Notes: generated by a model from the sequence alone, not told the origin. A stretch of DNA of 64,000 bases from Allopontixanthobacter sediminis (GCF_009828115.1 NZ_WTYL01000001.1:558001-622000); one strand, 5' to 3'; positions 34,980-46,110 are shown, numbered from the stretch's first letter. Numbers and translations are program-made.

Positions 34980-35735
34980 ATGTTCCTTTCCGGTAAACGC
35001 GCACTTGTCACAGGTTCAACGTCCGGCATCGGCCTGGCCATGGCGCGAGCGCTTGCGGCGGAAGGGGCGAAGGTTGTCCTCAACGGATTTGGCGACGCGG
35101 CCGAGATAGACGGATTGTGCGAGGAACTGGGCGCGGTCCATGTCGGCGCGGACCTGACCACCGCGGCGGGCTGCGAGGAACTGATGCAGGGCGCGGGGCC
35201 GGTCGATATCCTGATCAACAACGCCGGGATGCAGCATGTCGCGCCGGTGGAGGAGTTCCCCGTGGGCAAGTGGGACGCGATCATCGCGCTTAACCTGACC
35301 GCGGCGTTCCACACTGTCCGGCTGGCCGTGCCGCATATGAAGGAGAGCGGCTGGGGCCGGATCATCAACACCGCCAGCGCCCATTCCAAGACCGCGTCCC
35401 CGTTCAAGAGCGCTTACAACGCGGCCAAGCACGGGCTGGACGGGTTCACCAAGACGATCGCGCTGGAACTGGCGCAGACCGGCGTGACCGCCAATTGCAT
35501 CAGCCCGGGCTATGTCTGGACCCCGCTGATCGAAGGGCAGATCCCCGATACTATGAAGGCGCGCGGCCTGACCCGCGACCAGGTTATCAACGACGTGCTG
35601 CTGGCTAAGCAGCCCACCAAGAAATTCGTCCAGCCCGACGAAGTCGGCGCGCTGGCGACGTTCCTGTGCCGGCCCGAGATGGGCAATGTGACCGGCGCGA
35701 ATTGGTCTATTGATGGCGGCTGGACAGCGGAGTAA
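34980..35735 (+). CDS. bdhA: 3-hydroxybutyrate dehydrogenase
   Basis: This enzyme oxidises D-3-hydroxybutyrate to acetoacetate with NAD, a step in the use of PHB. The 251-residue SDR has TGSTSGIG, NNAG in INNAGMQHVAPVEEFPVGKWD (a strong marker of this enzyme), catalytic Ser in NTASAHS and Tyr-x3-Lys in YNAAKHG, followed by ANCISPGYVWTPL and the C-terminal ANWSIDGGWTAE. It complements the phaC-phaZ operon about 20 kb away. It stands alone, divergent from the YpfJ-type gene; AGGGTATTTCATG gives a modest ribosome binding site. Confidence 0.9.
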   Translation: MFLSGKRALVTGSTSGIGLAMARALAAEGAKVVLNGFGDAAEIDGLCEELGAVHVGADLTTAAGCEELMQGAGPVDILINNAGMQHVAPVEEFPVGKWDAIIALNLTAAFHTVRLAVPHMKESGWGRIINTASAHSKTASPFKSAYNAAKHGLDGFTKTIALELAQTGVTANCISPGYVWTPLIEGQIPDTMKARGLTRDQVINDVLLAKQPTKKFVQPDEVGALATFLCRPEMGNVTGANWSIDGGWTAE

Positions 35736-35792
35736 TCGGTGCAGATACGCAGCTGGCGATATTCCAGCCGGGATCATGGGTAAGGGGCAATT

Positions 35793-37310
35793 TTGACAAT
35801 CGGGGGCGTCTGGTTTCGGGGCAGGGTACTGCTGGCAGCGGGCGCGGTCCTCGCGCTGGCGGCTTGTGCGACCATGCCGCCGCCCGGGGCGTCAGGGCCA
35901 TCGAACAAATTGTCCGATATCGAAGCCGACCTGGCCGCGCATATCGGGGTCCTCGCCAGCGATGATTTCGAAGGTCGCGCGCCCGGTACGGCGGGCGAGA
36001 CCAAGACGCTCAAATATCTGGTCGACACGTGGCAGGCTGCCGGACTGGAAGGGGGAACCAACAATCCCGCCAATCCGTGGCTCGCCCGGGTAGAGGTGGC
36101 GGGCAGCGTCCCGGCGGAAAGCAGCGTCCAATTCTACCGCGGCGGGCGCGCGATTGCCCTGCCGGACGGTTCGGTCGTCGCCTATTCCTCCGGTCGGCGC
36201 GTCCTGCTGGACAAGGCTCCGCTGCTGTTCGTGGGCAAACAATACCGCGAACTCGACCGCGCCGAACTGACCGGGCGGGTGGCGGTGATGCTGCAGGATC
36301 ATCCCGACCATAGCGAACAGCGCGAAGCCCTGCTCGACCGCGGTGCCAGCGCGGTGCTGGCGATCCTGCCGCGCGACGGTGATCTTTCCGGGATTGCCGC
36401 GCAACGGCACGCGGGTTCCTACCGGCTGGCGGATGACAGTGATGGCAGCCTGCTGGACGGTTACCTGACCCCCACCGCAGCCGGGGCGCTGGTTGGCAAG
36501 GATCGGTTCGAACGGCTGCGGGACGGCAGCGACATTCCGGGGTTCAAGCCGGTCCCCCTGCCGGTTAGCGTTTCGATCGAAGCGACCGCGACCCCCAGTG
36601 AGGTCGCGACGCATAATCTGATCGGCCGCCTGCCGGGCACTCGCCCTGAACTCGGCGCGGTGCTGCTGGCAGCGCATTGGGACCATTTCGGCACCTGCGC
36701 CGCAGCCCCGATGGAAGACCTCATTTGCAACGGCGCGGTTGACAACGCCAGCGGCGTAGCGGTGCTGACCGAACTCGCCCGCCGCCTCGCCGCCGGACCG
36801 CCGCTGGAACGTGACGTGTATTTCCTCGCCACTACGGCGGAGGAATGGGGCTTGCTCGGGGCGCGTGCGTTTGCCGACGATCCACCGATCCCGCTGGAGA
36901 CGATCGTGGCCGCGTTCAACATCGATTCCATCGCCATCGCGCCGCGCGGTGCACCGGTGGTGGTGGTCGGCGCGGGACTGACGCCGCTGGACGGGCCGAT
37001 CCGGCAGATCATCGCCGGGCAAGGGCGGAAACTGGGTGACGGCGCGTTGGCCGCCAATTTCTTGCGCCGCCAGGATGGCTGGGTACTGCTGCAGCGCGAC
37101 GTGCCGACCGTGATGGTTTCCAGCGCCTTCGCCGACCGCGCACGGCTGGAACCGTACACGGCGGACCGCTATCACCTGCCGTCCGACCAGATCGAGGGGA
37201 TCGAACTCGGCGGCGCAGCGCAGGACCTGCTGCTGCACCTCGATCTGGTGCGTTTCTTTGCGGACAGCGATAGCTACGCGCCTCCGGTAAAGCTGCCGGA
37301 CGGGAACTGA
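35793..37310 (+). CDS. M28 family zinc aminopeptidase, lipoprotein
   Basis: M28 peptidases remove N-terminal residues with two zinc ions. The 505-residue protein starts with TTG at 35793, supported by AAGGGGC ending five bases upstream and by the lack of ATG/GTG before the signal. The signal ends in a lipobox LAAC (Cys25), so it is probably lipid-anchored in the envelope. A PA-like domain lies in the middle (about 140-260). Zinc-site motifs are AAHWDHFG (His/Asp), VDNASGVAV (Asp), TAEEWGLLG (Glu-Glu) and the later FNIDSI (Asp) and DRYHLPSDQ (His). Substrate unknown. Confidence 0.88.
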   Translation: MTIGGVWFRGRVLLAAGAVLALAACATMPPPGASGPSNKLSDIEADLAAHIGVLASDDFEGRAPGTAGETKTLKYLVDTWQAAGLEGGTNNPANPWLARVEVAGSVPAESSVQFYRGGRAIALPDGSVVAYSSGRRVLLDKAPLLFVGKQYRELDRAELTGRVAVMLQDHPDHSEQREALLDRGASAVLAILPRDGDLSGIAAQRHAGSYRLADDSDGSLLDGYLTPTAAGALVGKDRFERLRDGSDIPGFKPVPLPVSVSIEATATPSEVATHNLIGRLPGTRPELGAVLLAAHWDHFGTCAAAPMEDLICNGAVDNASGVAVLTELARRLAAGPPLERDVYFLATTAEEWGLLGARAFADDPPIPLETIVAAFNIDSIAIAPRGAPVVVVGAGLTPLDGPIRQIIAGQGRKLGDGALAANFLRRQDGWVLLQRDVPTVMVSSAFADRARLEPYTADRYHLPSDQIEGIELGGAAQDLLLHLDLVRFFADSDSYAPPVKLPDGN

Positions 37311-37324
37311 GACCCGGTCGAGGG

Positions 37325-38917
<1,593 letters not shown>

Positions 38918-40114
38918 GTGATTCCGGGCGCAAGGGTTCAGGCAGCGATCGAACTGCTGGATGCGATCATCGACGCCGCGCGCAGCAACGGCGCGCCCGC
39001 GGACCGATTGATTGCCGATTATTTCCGTGCTCGCCGTTATGCCGGCAGCAAGGACCGGCGTGCGGTGCGCGAACTGGTCTATTCCGCGATCCGCGCCTGC
39101 GGGCCGGTGCCGGAAAATGGCCGCGCGGCGATGCTGCGCCTGGCGCAAATCGACCCCGCGATCCTGCCGCTGTTCGACGGCGAAGGCCACGGCCCTGCGC
39201 CGATCGAGCCCGGTGAGACGGCAGCCGAAGGCGGAATTGCGCCCGAATGGCTGACCGAACGGCTCGGCAAGTCGGACATCTGGGGCGAGGAAGCCGAGGC
39301 ACTGCTCGGCCGCGCGCCGCTCGATCTGAGGGTTAACACCCTGAAGGCGGACCGGGCCACTCTGGAACTGCCGATTGCCGGTGAACATCTGGCCGCGCCG
39401 CAGGGCCTGCGGCTGGAAGCCGGTACTCCGGTCGAGCAATGGGACGCCTACCGCGAAGGGCTGGTCGAAATCCAGGACCACGGCAGCCAATGGGCCTGCC
39501 AGGCCTTGAACGCGAAACCGGGGGAGACGGTGATCGATCTTTGCGCCGGGGCTGGCGGCAAGACGCTTGCGTTGGCGGCGGCGATGGAAAACCAGGGCAA
39601 GCTGCTCGCGACCGACACCGACCGCGGGCGCCTGTCCCGCCTGCGCCCGCGTGCCGAAGGGGCGGGGGCCGGGATCATCGAGAGCCTGCTGCTCAACCCC
39701 GGCAAGGAACTCGACATGATCCGCGGATGGCCCGTGATGGCGGAAGATGGCGGCGTGGACGCGGTGCTGGTTGATGCGCCGTGTTCGGGCACCGGCACCT
39801 GGCGCCGCAATCCCGAAGCGCGCTGGCGGCTGGATGACCGGCAGCTCGCACGCTATGCCAATGTGCAGTCCTATCTGCTTGAACTGTCTGCAAAACTGGT
39901 CAAGCCGGGCGGGCGGATCGTCTATATCACCTGCTCGCTGCTGGACGAGGAGGGGCGGGGACGGGTGCAATCCTTCATGGCGACGCACCCGGGCTGGGCA
40001 GCTGGCGAACTGGACCTGCCGCTCGGCCGCATCCGCAGCCAGGGAACCCGGCTGACACCGTTCCACGACGGAACGGACGGATTTTTCATCGCGAGTCTAT
40101 CTTCGCCGTGTTAG
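38918..40114 (+). CDS. rsmB: RsmB/NOP-family RNA m5C methyltransferase
   Basis: This family methylates cytosine in rRNA or tRNA using two cysteines. GTG at 38918 follows the guaB TAG directly and gives 398 residues. The N-terminal NusB-like helical region (VQAAIELLDAIIDAARSNGAPADRLIADYFRARRYAGSKDRRAVRELVYSAIR) is shorter than in E. coli RsmB. The SAM-binding DLCAGAGGKTLALAAAM follows, then the motif IV Cys289 in DAPCSGTG and the motif VI Cys339 in ITCSLL. The exact rRNA position modified is not decided by sequence. Confidence 0.88.
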   Translation: MIPGARVQAAIELLDAIIDAARSNGAPADRLIADYFRARRYAGSKDRRAVRELVYSAIRACGPVPENGRAAMLRLAQIDPAILPLFDGEGHGPAPIEPGETAAEGGIAPEWLTERLGKSDIWGEEAEALLGRAPLDLRVNTLKADRATLELPIAGEHLAAPQGLRLEAGTPVEQWDAYREGLVEIQDHGSQWACQALNAKPGETVIDLCAGAGGKTLALAAAMENQGKLLATDTDRGRLSRLRPRAEGAGAGIIESLLLNPGKELDMIRGWPVMAEDGGVDAVLVDAPCSGTGTWRRNPEARWRLDDRQLARYANVQSYLLELSAKLVKPGGRIVYITCSLLDEEGRGRVQSFMATHPGWAAGELDLPLGRIRSQGTRLTPFHDGTDGFFIASLSSPC

Positions 40115-40185
40115 CGTGACGATCCATGGCCGATTCTTGTCGTCATTCACGATCCGGCCCGAAGGCCTCACCAACGGAGCTAATC

Positions 40186-40689
40186 ATGCGCTTTGCACCC
40201 GCCGCCGCCGCCCTGTCCCTGCTGGCAGCCGTGACCGCGAGTGTTGGTTTCAGTGCAGAGCCCAAACCCGATCCGCGCGCGGTGATGCTGGTGGCCGAAG
40301 GGCGCTCCGCCCTGACCGCGGGTGAACCGCAGAAGGCGCTCGATGCGTTCGAAGCCGCGCTGGCGGTCGATCCGGCCTATACCGATGTGTATCTGGAGAT
40401 GGCAGCCGCCGCCCGCAGCGAAGGGCTCCAGGGCAAGGCGATCCGCTATTACCGCGAGGCATTGAAGCGCGAACCGGCCAATTTCGACGCGATTTCCGGC
40501 GAGGGCGAGGCGCTGGTCGAAAAGGGCGCGGTGGAAAAGGCTCGGCTCAACCTCGCGAAGCTCCAATCGTTGTGCGGTTCCGGTTGCCCGTCTACGCAGG
40601 ACCTTGCGATGGCGATCCAGCGCGGCCCTGAGCCCCGCGTGCTGACCGCCGAAGCGGTCTTGCCCGACGCCAAGGTAACCCAGAACTAG
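40186..40689 (+). CDS. TPR-repeat protein with signal peptide
   Basis: The 167-residue protein has an N-terminal signal (MRFAPAAAALSLLAAVTASVGFSAEP, cleavage probably near residue 24) and two to three TPR units: AEGRSALTAGEPQKALDAFEAALAVDPAYTDVYLEMA and AARSEGLQGKAIRYYREALKREPANFDAISGEGEALVEKG. A CGSGC pair of cysteines near residue 130 may form a disulfide in the periplasm. ATG at 40186 follows CGGAG. Function unknown; a protein-protein adaptor role is usual for such folds. Convergent with rppH, four bases apart. Confidence 0.82.
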   Translation: MRFAPAAAALSLLAAVTASVGFSAEPKPDPRAVMLVAEGRSALTAGEPQKALDAFEAALAVDPAYTDVYLEMAAAARSEGLQGKAIRYYREALKREPANFDAISGEGEALVEKGAVEKARLNLAKLQSLCGSGCPSTQDLAMAIQRGPEPRVLTAEAVLPDAKVTQN

Positions 40690-40693
40690 GCGG

Positions 40694-41182
40694 TCAGATC
40701 AGGTCCCGAAAAGCTTCGAGAACAGTGCGGTAGACGCGTTTCTTGAACGGAATTATCATACCCGGCAAGTCTTCCGGATCGACCCATTTCCAGTCACAGA
40801 ACTCAGGCGGATCATGCGCCTCAAGATCGATGTCCGCATCGCTGCCGGTGAAGCGCAGCAAGTACCAGCTTTGCACCTGGCCGCGGTATTTCCCGCCCCA
40901 TAGCTTGCCCATCAAGTCCTCGGGCAGGTCATAAGCGATATCGTCCGCCATCTTCTTGATCAGCGTGGCACATGTGCGGGTCACGCCGGTTTCCTCGTGC
41001 AATTCGCGCCACAGCGCCGGTTCGAGATCCTCGCCCTTGTCGACACCGCCCTGCGGCATCTGCCACCAGTCGCCTTCCTTGGTGTCGATCCGGCGGCCGA
41101 CGAAGACTTTCCCGTCCGCGTTGACCAGCATCACCCCGACGCAGGGACGGTAAGCCGTGGGTTGTTCGGTGTCGGTGTTCAC
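40694..41182 (-). CDS. rppH: RNA pyrophosphohydrolase (Nudix)
   Basis: RppH removes pyrophosphate from the 5' end of transcripts and so starts RNase E-dependent decay. The 162-residue protein begins with GTG (41182), and contains YRPCVGVMLVN, RIDTKEGDWWQMPQGGVDKGE and a complete Nudix box at residues 45-67 (G-x5-E-x7-R-E-x-x-E-E-x-G). The WGGKYRGQVQSWYLLRF stretch is specific to RppH/IalA proteins. The start codon directly follows the stop of the upstream esterase gene (TGAGTG), so it is translated as the second gene of that unit. Confidence 0.93.
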   Translation of the reverse strand: MNTDTEQPTAYRPCVGVMLVNADGKVFVGRRIDTKEGDWWQMPQGGVDKGEDLEPALWRELHEETGVTRTCATLIKKMADDIAYDLPEDLMGKLWGGKYRGQVQSWYLLRFTGSDADIDLEAHDPPEFCDWKWVDPEDLPGMIIPFKKRVYRTVLEAFRDLI

Positions 41183-42145
41183 TCAGGTCGCTCCGCCGGA
41201 ATTCGTGTTCAGCATCAGTTTCATCGCGGCAAAGACTCGTTCCAGATCGGTCTGCGCGCTGGGAATCGCCAGTCTTAAATTGGTGAAGCTGTGGGTTAAA
41301 CCTTTCATTTCCAGAAACACCATTTCTACGCCCGCTGTTGCCAAAGCGCCGCCATACGCGCGCCCGGAATCGCGGATCGGGTCGAGCCCGGCGGTGACCA
41401 GCACGGTCGGCGGACTGGCAGCGATGTCGCCCAGGATCGGTGTCGCGCGCGGATCGCTCCGGTCGGCGGCATAGGCGACGTCGAAAAATTCCACCGCCGC
41501 TTTCGTGAGGATGAAACCCTCCGCGAACACGTCGAGGCTGGCACAATCGGCGATATCGGTCGCAAGCGGGAACAGCGGCACTTGCAGCACCACCGGCACC
41601 GCTGCGGCATTTTCCGCCAGGGCCTGCGCGGTGACGATGCTGGCGTTGCCACCGGCGCTGTCGCCCATCAGGACCAGACCGGTGGCGGGCCGCGCCAGTT
41701 CGGGCGGAGACGATGCCGCCCACCGTGCCGCAGCTTCGCAATCGTCGACCGCGGCGGGGAAGGGGTGCTCCGGCGCGCGCCGGTAATCCACCGCCACCAC
41801 CGGCAGGTCCATCTGTGCCGCGATTTCCGTACACAGATTGTGATGGCTTTCCAGATCGCCGATCACATAGCCGCCGCCGTGATAGAACACGATCACCGGC
41901 CCCGCCTGCCGCGTTTCCCGTGCATCATACAGCCGCACCGGGATCTCGCCGCCGGGCCCCGGACAGGCCAGGTCCCGGATAACCGCCAGTTCGCGCGGCG
42001 GCCGGTCGCCCATCGCGTGCAGCGCCAGATATCCGCCGCGGGCTTCTTCCAGCGACAATTCGCTGATCGGTTTGGAGCCGATCGAGGCGAGCGCCGCCAC
42101 GAACGCCTTCACATCAGGTCGGATATACTGTTCTTCGTCGGTCAT
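41183..42145 (-). CDS. Alpha/beta hydrolase, hormone-sensitive lipase family
   Basis: The 320-residue protein is an esterase-like alpha/beta hydrolase of the hormone-sensitive lipase (bacterial family IV) group. The oxyanion motif is FYHGGGYVIGDLESH, the nucleophile lies in MGDSAGGNAS, the acid in TAGLDPIRDSG and the His in KGLTHSFTNL. There is no signal peptide, so it should act in the cytoplasm on small acyl esters. rppH follows without any gap. It is divergent from korA across 173 bp. Confidence 0.9.
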   Translation of the reverse strand: MTDEEQYIRPDVKAFVAALASIGSKPISELSLEEARGGYLALHAMGDRPPRELAVIRDLACPGPGGEIPVRLYDARETRQAGPVIVFYHGGGYVIGDLESHHNLCTEIAAQMDLPVVAVDYRRAPEHPFPAAVDDCEAAARWAASSPPELARPATGLVLMGDSAGGNASIVTAQALAENAAAVPVVLQVPLFPLATDIADCASLDVFAEGFILTKAAVEFFDVAYAADRSDPRATPILGDIAASPPTVLVTAGLDPIRDSGRAYGGALATAGVEMVFLEMKGLTHSFTNLRLAIPSAQTDLERVFAAMKLMLNTNSGGAT

Positions 42146-42318
42146 TTCGGCGCACTCTCCCGGGTTACTCAGCGCGTGGTCCTAGCGCGGATGGCGCGTA
42201 TTTCCTGCGAGTTTTTTGTCCGTGTGGGAGAAAAACTTCATTGCGGGTGGCGGCAAGGGTGCATAGGTGCCAACCATGACATACAAGCGCCCGGCGCGGC
42301 GCACGATAAGGAATTACC

Positions 42319-44271
42319 ATGGCTACGTTAGCCGCTGAAACCCCGAACAACGCCGCAGCCGCGGCGCCCGATGCCGTCGTCGTTCGCTTTGCGGGTGACA
42401 GCGGTGACGGGATGCAGCTGACCGGCGGGCAGTTCACCCTGTCCACCGCGCTGGCAGGCAACGACCTGGCAACATTCCCCGATTTTCCGGCGGAAATCCG
42501 CGCACCGCAGGGCACCCTGTTCGGTGTGTCAGCGTTCCAGATCAACTTCGGCAGCCGCGAAATCAACACCGCGGGTGACGCGCCGGACGTTCTGGTGGCG
42601 ATGAACCCCGCCGCGCTGAAGGTGAACCTGCCCTCGCTGAAACCCGGCGGGTTGGTCATCATCGACACCGGCGAGTTTACCAAGCGCAATCTCGACAAGG
42701 CGAAATACGACGTCAGCCCGCTGGACGATGGCAGCCTGGCGAAATGGGATGTGCTGGCGTTCGACATTTCCGCCCTGACCATCGAAGCGGTCAAGCCGTT
42801 CGGGCTGGGCAACAAGGATGCGCTGCGGTCCAAGAACATGTGGACTCTCGGCCTCGCGCTGTGGATGTTCGACCGTCCGCGCGGGCCGATCGAGGATTGG
42901 CTGAAAGCCAAGTTCAAGACCAAGCCCGACATCGCCAACGCCAACATCGCCGCGCTCAACGCCGGTCATGCCTACGGTGAGACGGCGGAATTGTCCGGCC
43001 CTCTGAAACAGCTGCACATGCCGCCGATCCATACCGCTCCGGGCCTGTATCGGACGATTACCGGTGCGGAGGCGATTTCGCTCGGGCTGGTCGCAGGCGC
43101 GCAGTTGGCCGGCTTGAAGATGTTCTTCGGCGGTTATCCGATCACCCCGGCCTCCGCGATCCTGCACCATCTGGCGCGGCTGAAGGAATTCGGCGTCACC
43201 ACCTTCCAGGCGGAAGACGAGATCGCCGCGATCTGCGCCGCGATTGGCGCGAGCTATGCCGGGCAGCTGGGGATCACCAGTTCCTCCGGCCCCGGTATCG
43301 CGCTCAAGACCGAGGCGATGGGCCTCGCGATCATGACCGAATTGCCGCTGGTGATCGTCAACAGCCAGCGCGGCGGCCCGTCTACCGGCCTGCCGACCAA
43401 GACCGAACAAAGCGACCTGTATCAGGCTGTCTATGGCCGCAACGGCGATGCGCCGATGCCGGTGGTGTCCTGCAACAGCCCGGGCGACGCGTTCGAATGC
43501 GCGATCGAGGCGTGCCGGATTGCGGTCCAGTACATGACCCCGGTCATGCTGCTGACCGACGGGTATATCGCCAACGCCGCCGAACCGTGGATGGTGCCCG
43601 ATCCGGACAGCTTCGCGCCGTTCCCGGCAAAGTTCCTGACCGAAAAGAATGCCCTCAATGCCGACGGCAGCGAGACGTTGCTGCCCTACAAGCGCGACGC
43701 GAAGGGCGCACGCCCGTGGATCAAGCCGGGTACGCCGGGACTGATGCACCGCATCGGCGGGATCGAGAAACAGGTCGACACCGGCCATATCGATTACGCG
43801 CCGGACAACCATCAGGCGATGACCGACGCCCGCGTGAACAAGGTGCTGGACATCGCTGTTCCCGATCAGGAAGTCGCGCTGGGCGGCACATCGGGCAAGT
43901 TGGTCGTGGTCGGCTGGGGCTCCACCTACGGCCCGATCCGCCGCGCGGTGGACAATTCGCGCCGCAAGGGGCTGGATGTCAGCCATATCCATGTGCGCCA
44001 CATCTGGCCGCTGCCGAAGAACCTCGGCCCGTTGCTGCGCGGTTTCGAAAATGTGCTGGTGCCGGAAATGAACACCGGCCAGTTCAAGACCGTATTGCGT
44101 GATCAGTTCCTGGTGGACGCGACCCCGCTGACCAAGACGAGCGGCCAGCCGTTCGCGATTACCGAACTGGAAGCGGCGATCGGCAAGTACTTCGACAATA
44201 TCGAAGGCAATGAAGGCGGGGATGTCGCGGTAAACGAGACGCAGCTCCCCAGTCCGGAGGCAGAAGTATGA
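42319..44271 (+). CDS. korA: 2-oxoglutarate:ferredoxin oxidoreductase, alpha (fused gamma-alpha) subunit
   Basis: KorA with KorB converts 2-oxoglutarate and CoA to succinyl-CoA, CO2 and reduced ferredoxin. The 650-residue subunit begins with the gamma domain (VVVRFAGDSGDGMQLTGGQF to about residue 200), followed by the pyrimidine-binding alpha domain opening with GAEAISLGLVAGAQLAGLKMFFGGYPITPAS and containing AICAAIGASYAGQLGITSSSGPGIALKTEA. The C-terminal part has the transketolase-C-like fold (KLVVVGWGSTYGPIRRAV). The ATG overlap with korB (ATGA) couples the two. No ferredoxin domain is present in either subunit. Confidence 0.94.
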   Translation: MATLAAETPNNAAAAAPDAVVVRFAGDSGDGMQLTGGQFTLSTALAGNDLATFPDFPAEIRAPQGTLFGVSAFQINFGSREINTAGDAPDVLVAMNPAALKVNLPSLKPGGLVIIDTGEFTKRNLDKAKYDVSPLDDGSLAKWDVLAFDISALTIEAVKPFGLGNKDALRSKNMWTLGLALWMFDRPRGPIEDWLKAKFKTKPDIANANIAALNAGHAYGETAELSGPLKQLHMPPIHTAPGLYRTITGAEAISLGLVAGAQLAGLKMFFGGYPITPASAILHHLARLKEFGVTTFQAEDEIAAICAAIGASYAGQLGITSSSGPGIALKTEAMGLAIMTELPLVIVNSQRGGPSTGLPTKTEQSDLYQAVYGRNGDAPMPVVSCNSPGDAFECAIEACRIAVQYMTPVMLLTDGYIANAAEPWMVPDPDSFAPFPAKFLTEKNALNADGSETLLPYKRDAKGARPWIKPGTPGLMHRIGGIEKQVDTGHIDYAPDNHQAMTDARVNKVLDIAVPDQEVALGGTSGKLVVVGWGSTYGPIRRAVDNSRRKGLDVSHIHVRHIWPLPKNLGPLLRGFENVLVPEMNTGQFKTVLRDQFLVDATPLTKTSGQPFAITELEAAIGKYFDNIEGNEGGDVAVNETQLPSPEAEV

Positions 44272-45317
44272 ACGAGATGACCAAGATTGAAACCACGCTG
44301 AAGGATTGGGAAACCGATCAGGAAGTCCGTTGGTGCCCCGGCTGCGGCGATTATGCGATCCTGAAAGCGGTGCAGCGCACGCTGCCGCAGCTCGGCTGCG
44401 ATCCATCGAACACCGTGTTCATCAGCGGCATCGGCTGTTCCAGCCGGTTCCCCTATTACATGGAAACCTACGGCTTCCACACCATCCACGGCCGCGCGCC
44501 GGCGGTGGCGACGGGCGTGAAGCTGGCCAATCCGGACCTCGATATCTGGCTGGTGACGGGCGATGGTGACGGGCTTTCCATCGGCGGCAACCACATGATG
44601 CATGTGCTGCGGCGGAACGTGAACATGCAGATCATGCTGTTCAACAACGAGATTTACGGCCTGACCAAGGGACAGGCTTCGCCGACCAGCCGGGAAGGGA
44701 CCAAGTCCCCGTCCACGCCGCTCGGGTCGTACGACCATCCGGCGCGGCCGTGCGCCTTTGCGCTCGGTGCCGGTGCGCGTTTTGTCGCCCGCGGCTTCGA
44801 CGTGTCGAAGAACCTGCCTGACGTGCTGAAGGCAGCGCATGCTCACCAAGGTGCGGCGTTCATAGAGATTTTCCAGAACTGCATTGTCTACAACAAGGAC
44901 GTGTTCGACGACTTCGCTGCGCCCAAGGGTGCGGGGGACCGGCAGTTGTGGCTCGAACAAGGCCAGCCGATGCTGTTCGGCGATCCCAAGACCGGCCTCG
45001 ACAAGGGCATCGCGCTCGACACCGAAGCGCTGGCGCTGAAGGTCGTCGATGTGGTGGACGGTGATTGGCAATCGGCGGGTGTCCTGGTGCACGATGTCAC
45101 CAACCGCGCGGTTGCGCATATGCTGGTCGAGATGCCGTTCGGCCCGTTCCCGATGGCGCTTGGCGTCCTTTATGACGACCCGCGGCCGACCTTCGAGGAA
45201 GGCGTGATCGAGGAACGTGGACGGTCGGTAGCGGGCAAGGACGTCAATTTGGCGCGGCTCCTCGCCAAGGGGCAGACCTGGACTGTCGAAGCGAGCGAAG
45301 GGCATCCGGTCGACTGA
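44268..45317 (+). CDS. korB: 2-oxoglutarate:ferredoxin oxidoreductase, beta subunit
   Basis: KorB binds thiamine diphosphate and the [4Fe-4S] cluster. The 349-residue protein has WCPGCGDYAIL (Cys23, Cys26), the GIGCSSRFPYYMETYGFHTIHGRAPAVATGVK stretch, and the ThDP/Mg motif GDGDGLSIGGNHMMHVLRRN followed by NNEIYGLTKGQASPTS. Length is typical of the oxygen-tolerant two-subunit enzymes. It is coupled to korA by a four-base overlap. Confidence 0.94.
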   Translation: MNEMTKIETTLKDWETDQEVRWCPGCGDYAILKAVQRTLPQLGCDPSNTVFISGIGCSSRFPYYMETYGFHTIHGRAPAVATGVKLANPDLDIWLVTGDGDGLSIGGNHMMHVLRRNVNMQIMLFNNEIYGLTKGQASPTSREGTKSPSTPLGSYDHPARPCAFALGAGARFVARGFDVSKNLPDVLKAAHAHQGAAFIEIFQNCIVYNKDVFDDFAAPKGAGDRQLWLEQGQPMLFGDPKTGLDKGIALDTEALALKVVDVVDGDWQSAGVLVHDVTNRAVAHMLVEMPFGPFPMALGVLYDDPRPTFEEGVIEERGRSVAGKDVNLARLLAKGQTWTVEASEGHPVD

Positions 45318-45446
45318 TGGGCCGGGGTTCCCGCCGGAACATTTCCATCGCAGGTTTTTTGGCCTTATTTTGAACAATATCTGACTTCGTGCGTTGGGGC
45401 ACTTTGGAGCGGGGCAGTCTCGCTCCCAAGGCACGGAGATATTTTC

Positions 45447-46046
45447 ATGCGTAATTTCAAGACATTCGCCGCCGCGAGCGGTCTCGCAATCGCGCTTGCA
45501 GCCTGCGAGCAGGAGCCGACCGAAGTTGTCGCCCCGGAACCGATGGAAACGGAAATGGCCACAACTGCCGATGCGGATCCGATGGGCCGCGACTATACGC
45601 TGACCCCGGAAGCTCAGGAACGCCGAGCGTCCTTCAACGCGGACGAGTTCAACACCGAATATTCTGCATTGCGCGACGAAAACATGAATATGTCGGGCTC
45701 GTCCGGGGCTTCGGGTGGCGACCAGATGGCGAGCGGTTCCGATTCGGACGCGTCCGGTGCCATGGCGCCATCGGGATCGGGCGGTGACCTGCGCGATCGC
45801 AGCGCCATGACCTGGGAGTTCCTCGACCGTAATTCCGATGGCCAACTGTCGGTCGCCGAATACGCAATCTGGGCGATTCCGGTTGATCCCAACAATCCCA
45901 AACCGAACGACGAAACCAAGCCATATGTGACCGCCGAACAGGCGAACAAGGCGGCGGATTCGTTCTTTTATTACGATCAGGACGGCAACACTTACCTGTC
46001 CCAGTCCGAATTTTCGAGCGCGCGGAGCGGTGCGAACATCGGCTGA
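45447..46046 (+). CDS. EF-hand lipoprotein
   Basis: The 199-residue product has a lipoprotein signal with lipobox LAAC (Cys20) and a Ser/Gly/Asp/Met-rich linker (about 82-115). Two EF-hand calcium loops follow: Asp127-x-Asn129-x-Asp131-x-Gln133 to Glu138, and Asp177-x-Asp179-x-Asn181 to Glu188. It is probably a calcium-binding envelope protein; its partner is unknown. It stands alone after korB, 129 bp upstream gap with an A/T-rich stretch that may hold the promoter, and ends in a strong terminator. Confidence 0.85.
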   Translation: MRNFKTFAAASGLAIALAACEQEPTEVVAPEPMETEMATTADADPMGRDYTLTPEAQERRASFNADEFNTEYSALRDENMNMSGSSGASGGDQMASGSDSDASGAMAPSGSGGDLRDRSAMTWEFLDRNSDGQLSVAEYAIWAIPVDPNNPKPNDETKPYVTAEQANKAADSFFYYDQDGNTYLSQSEFSSARSGANIG

Positions 46047-46077
46047 CACGGCCTGATCCGGTAACTCGGAAGAAATG

Positions 46078-46110
46078 GGGCGGCGGGCTGAACCTGCCGC
46101 CCTTTTTCGT
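46078..46110 (+). terminator. Rho-independent terminator after EF-hand lipoprotein gene
   Basis: GGGCGGCGGG (46078-46087) pairs with CCTGCCGCCC (46093-46102) around CTGAA, with one G-T pair, and TTTTTCGTT follows. It starts 31 bases after the stop. Confidence 0.9.
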
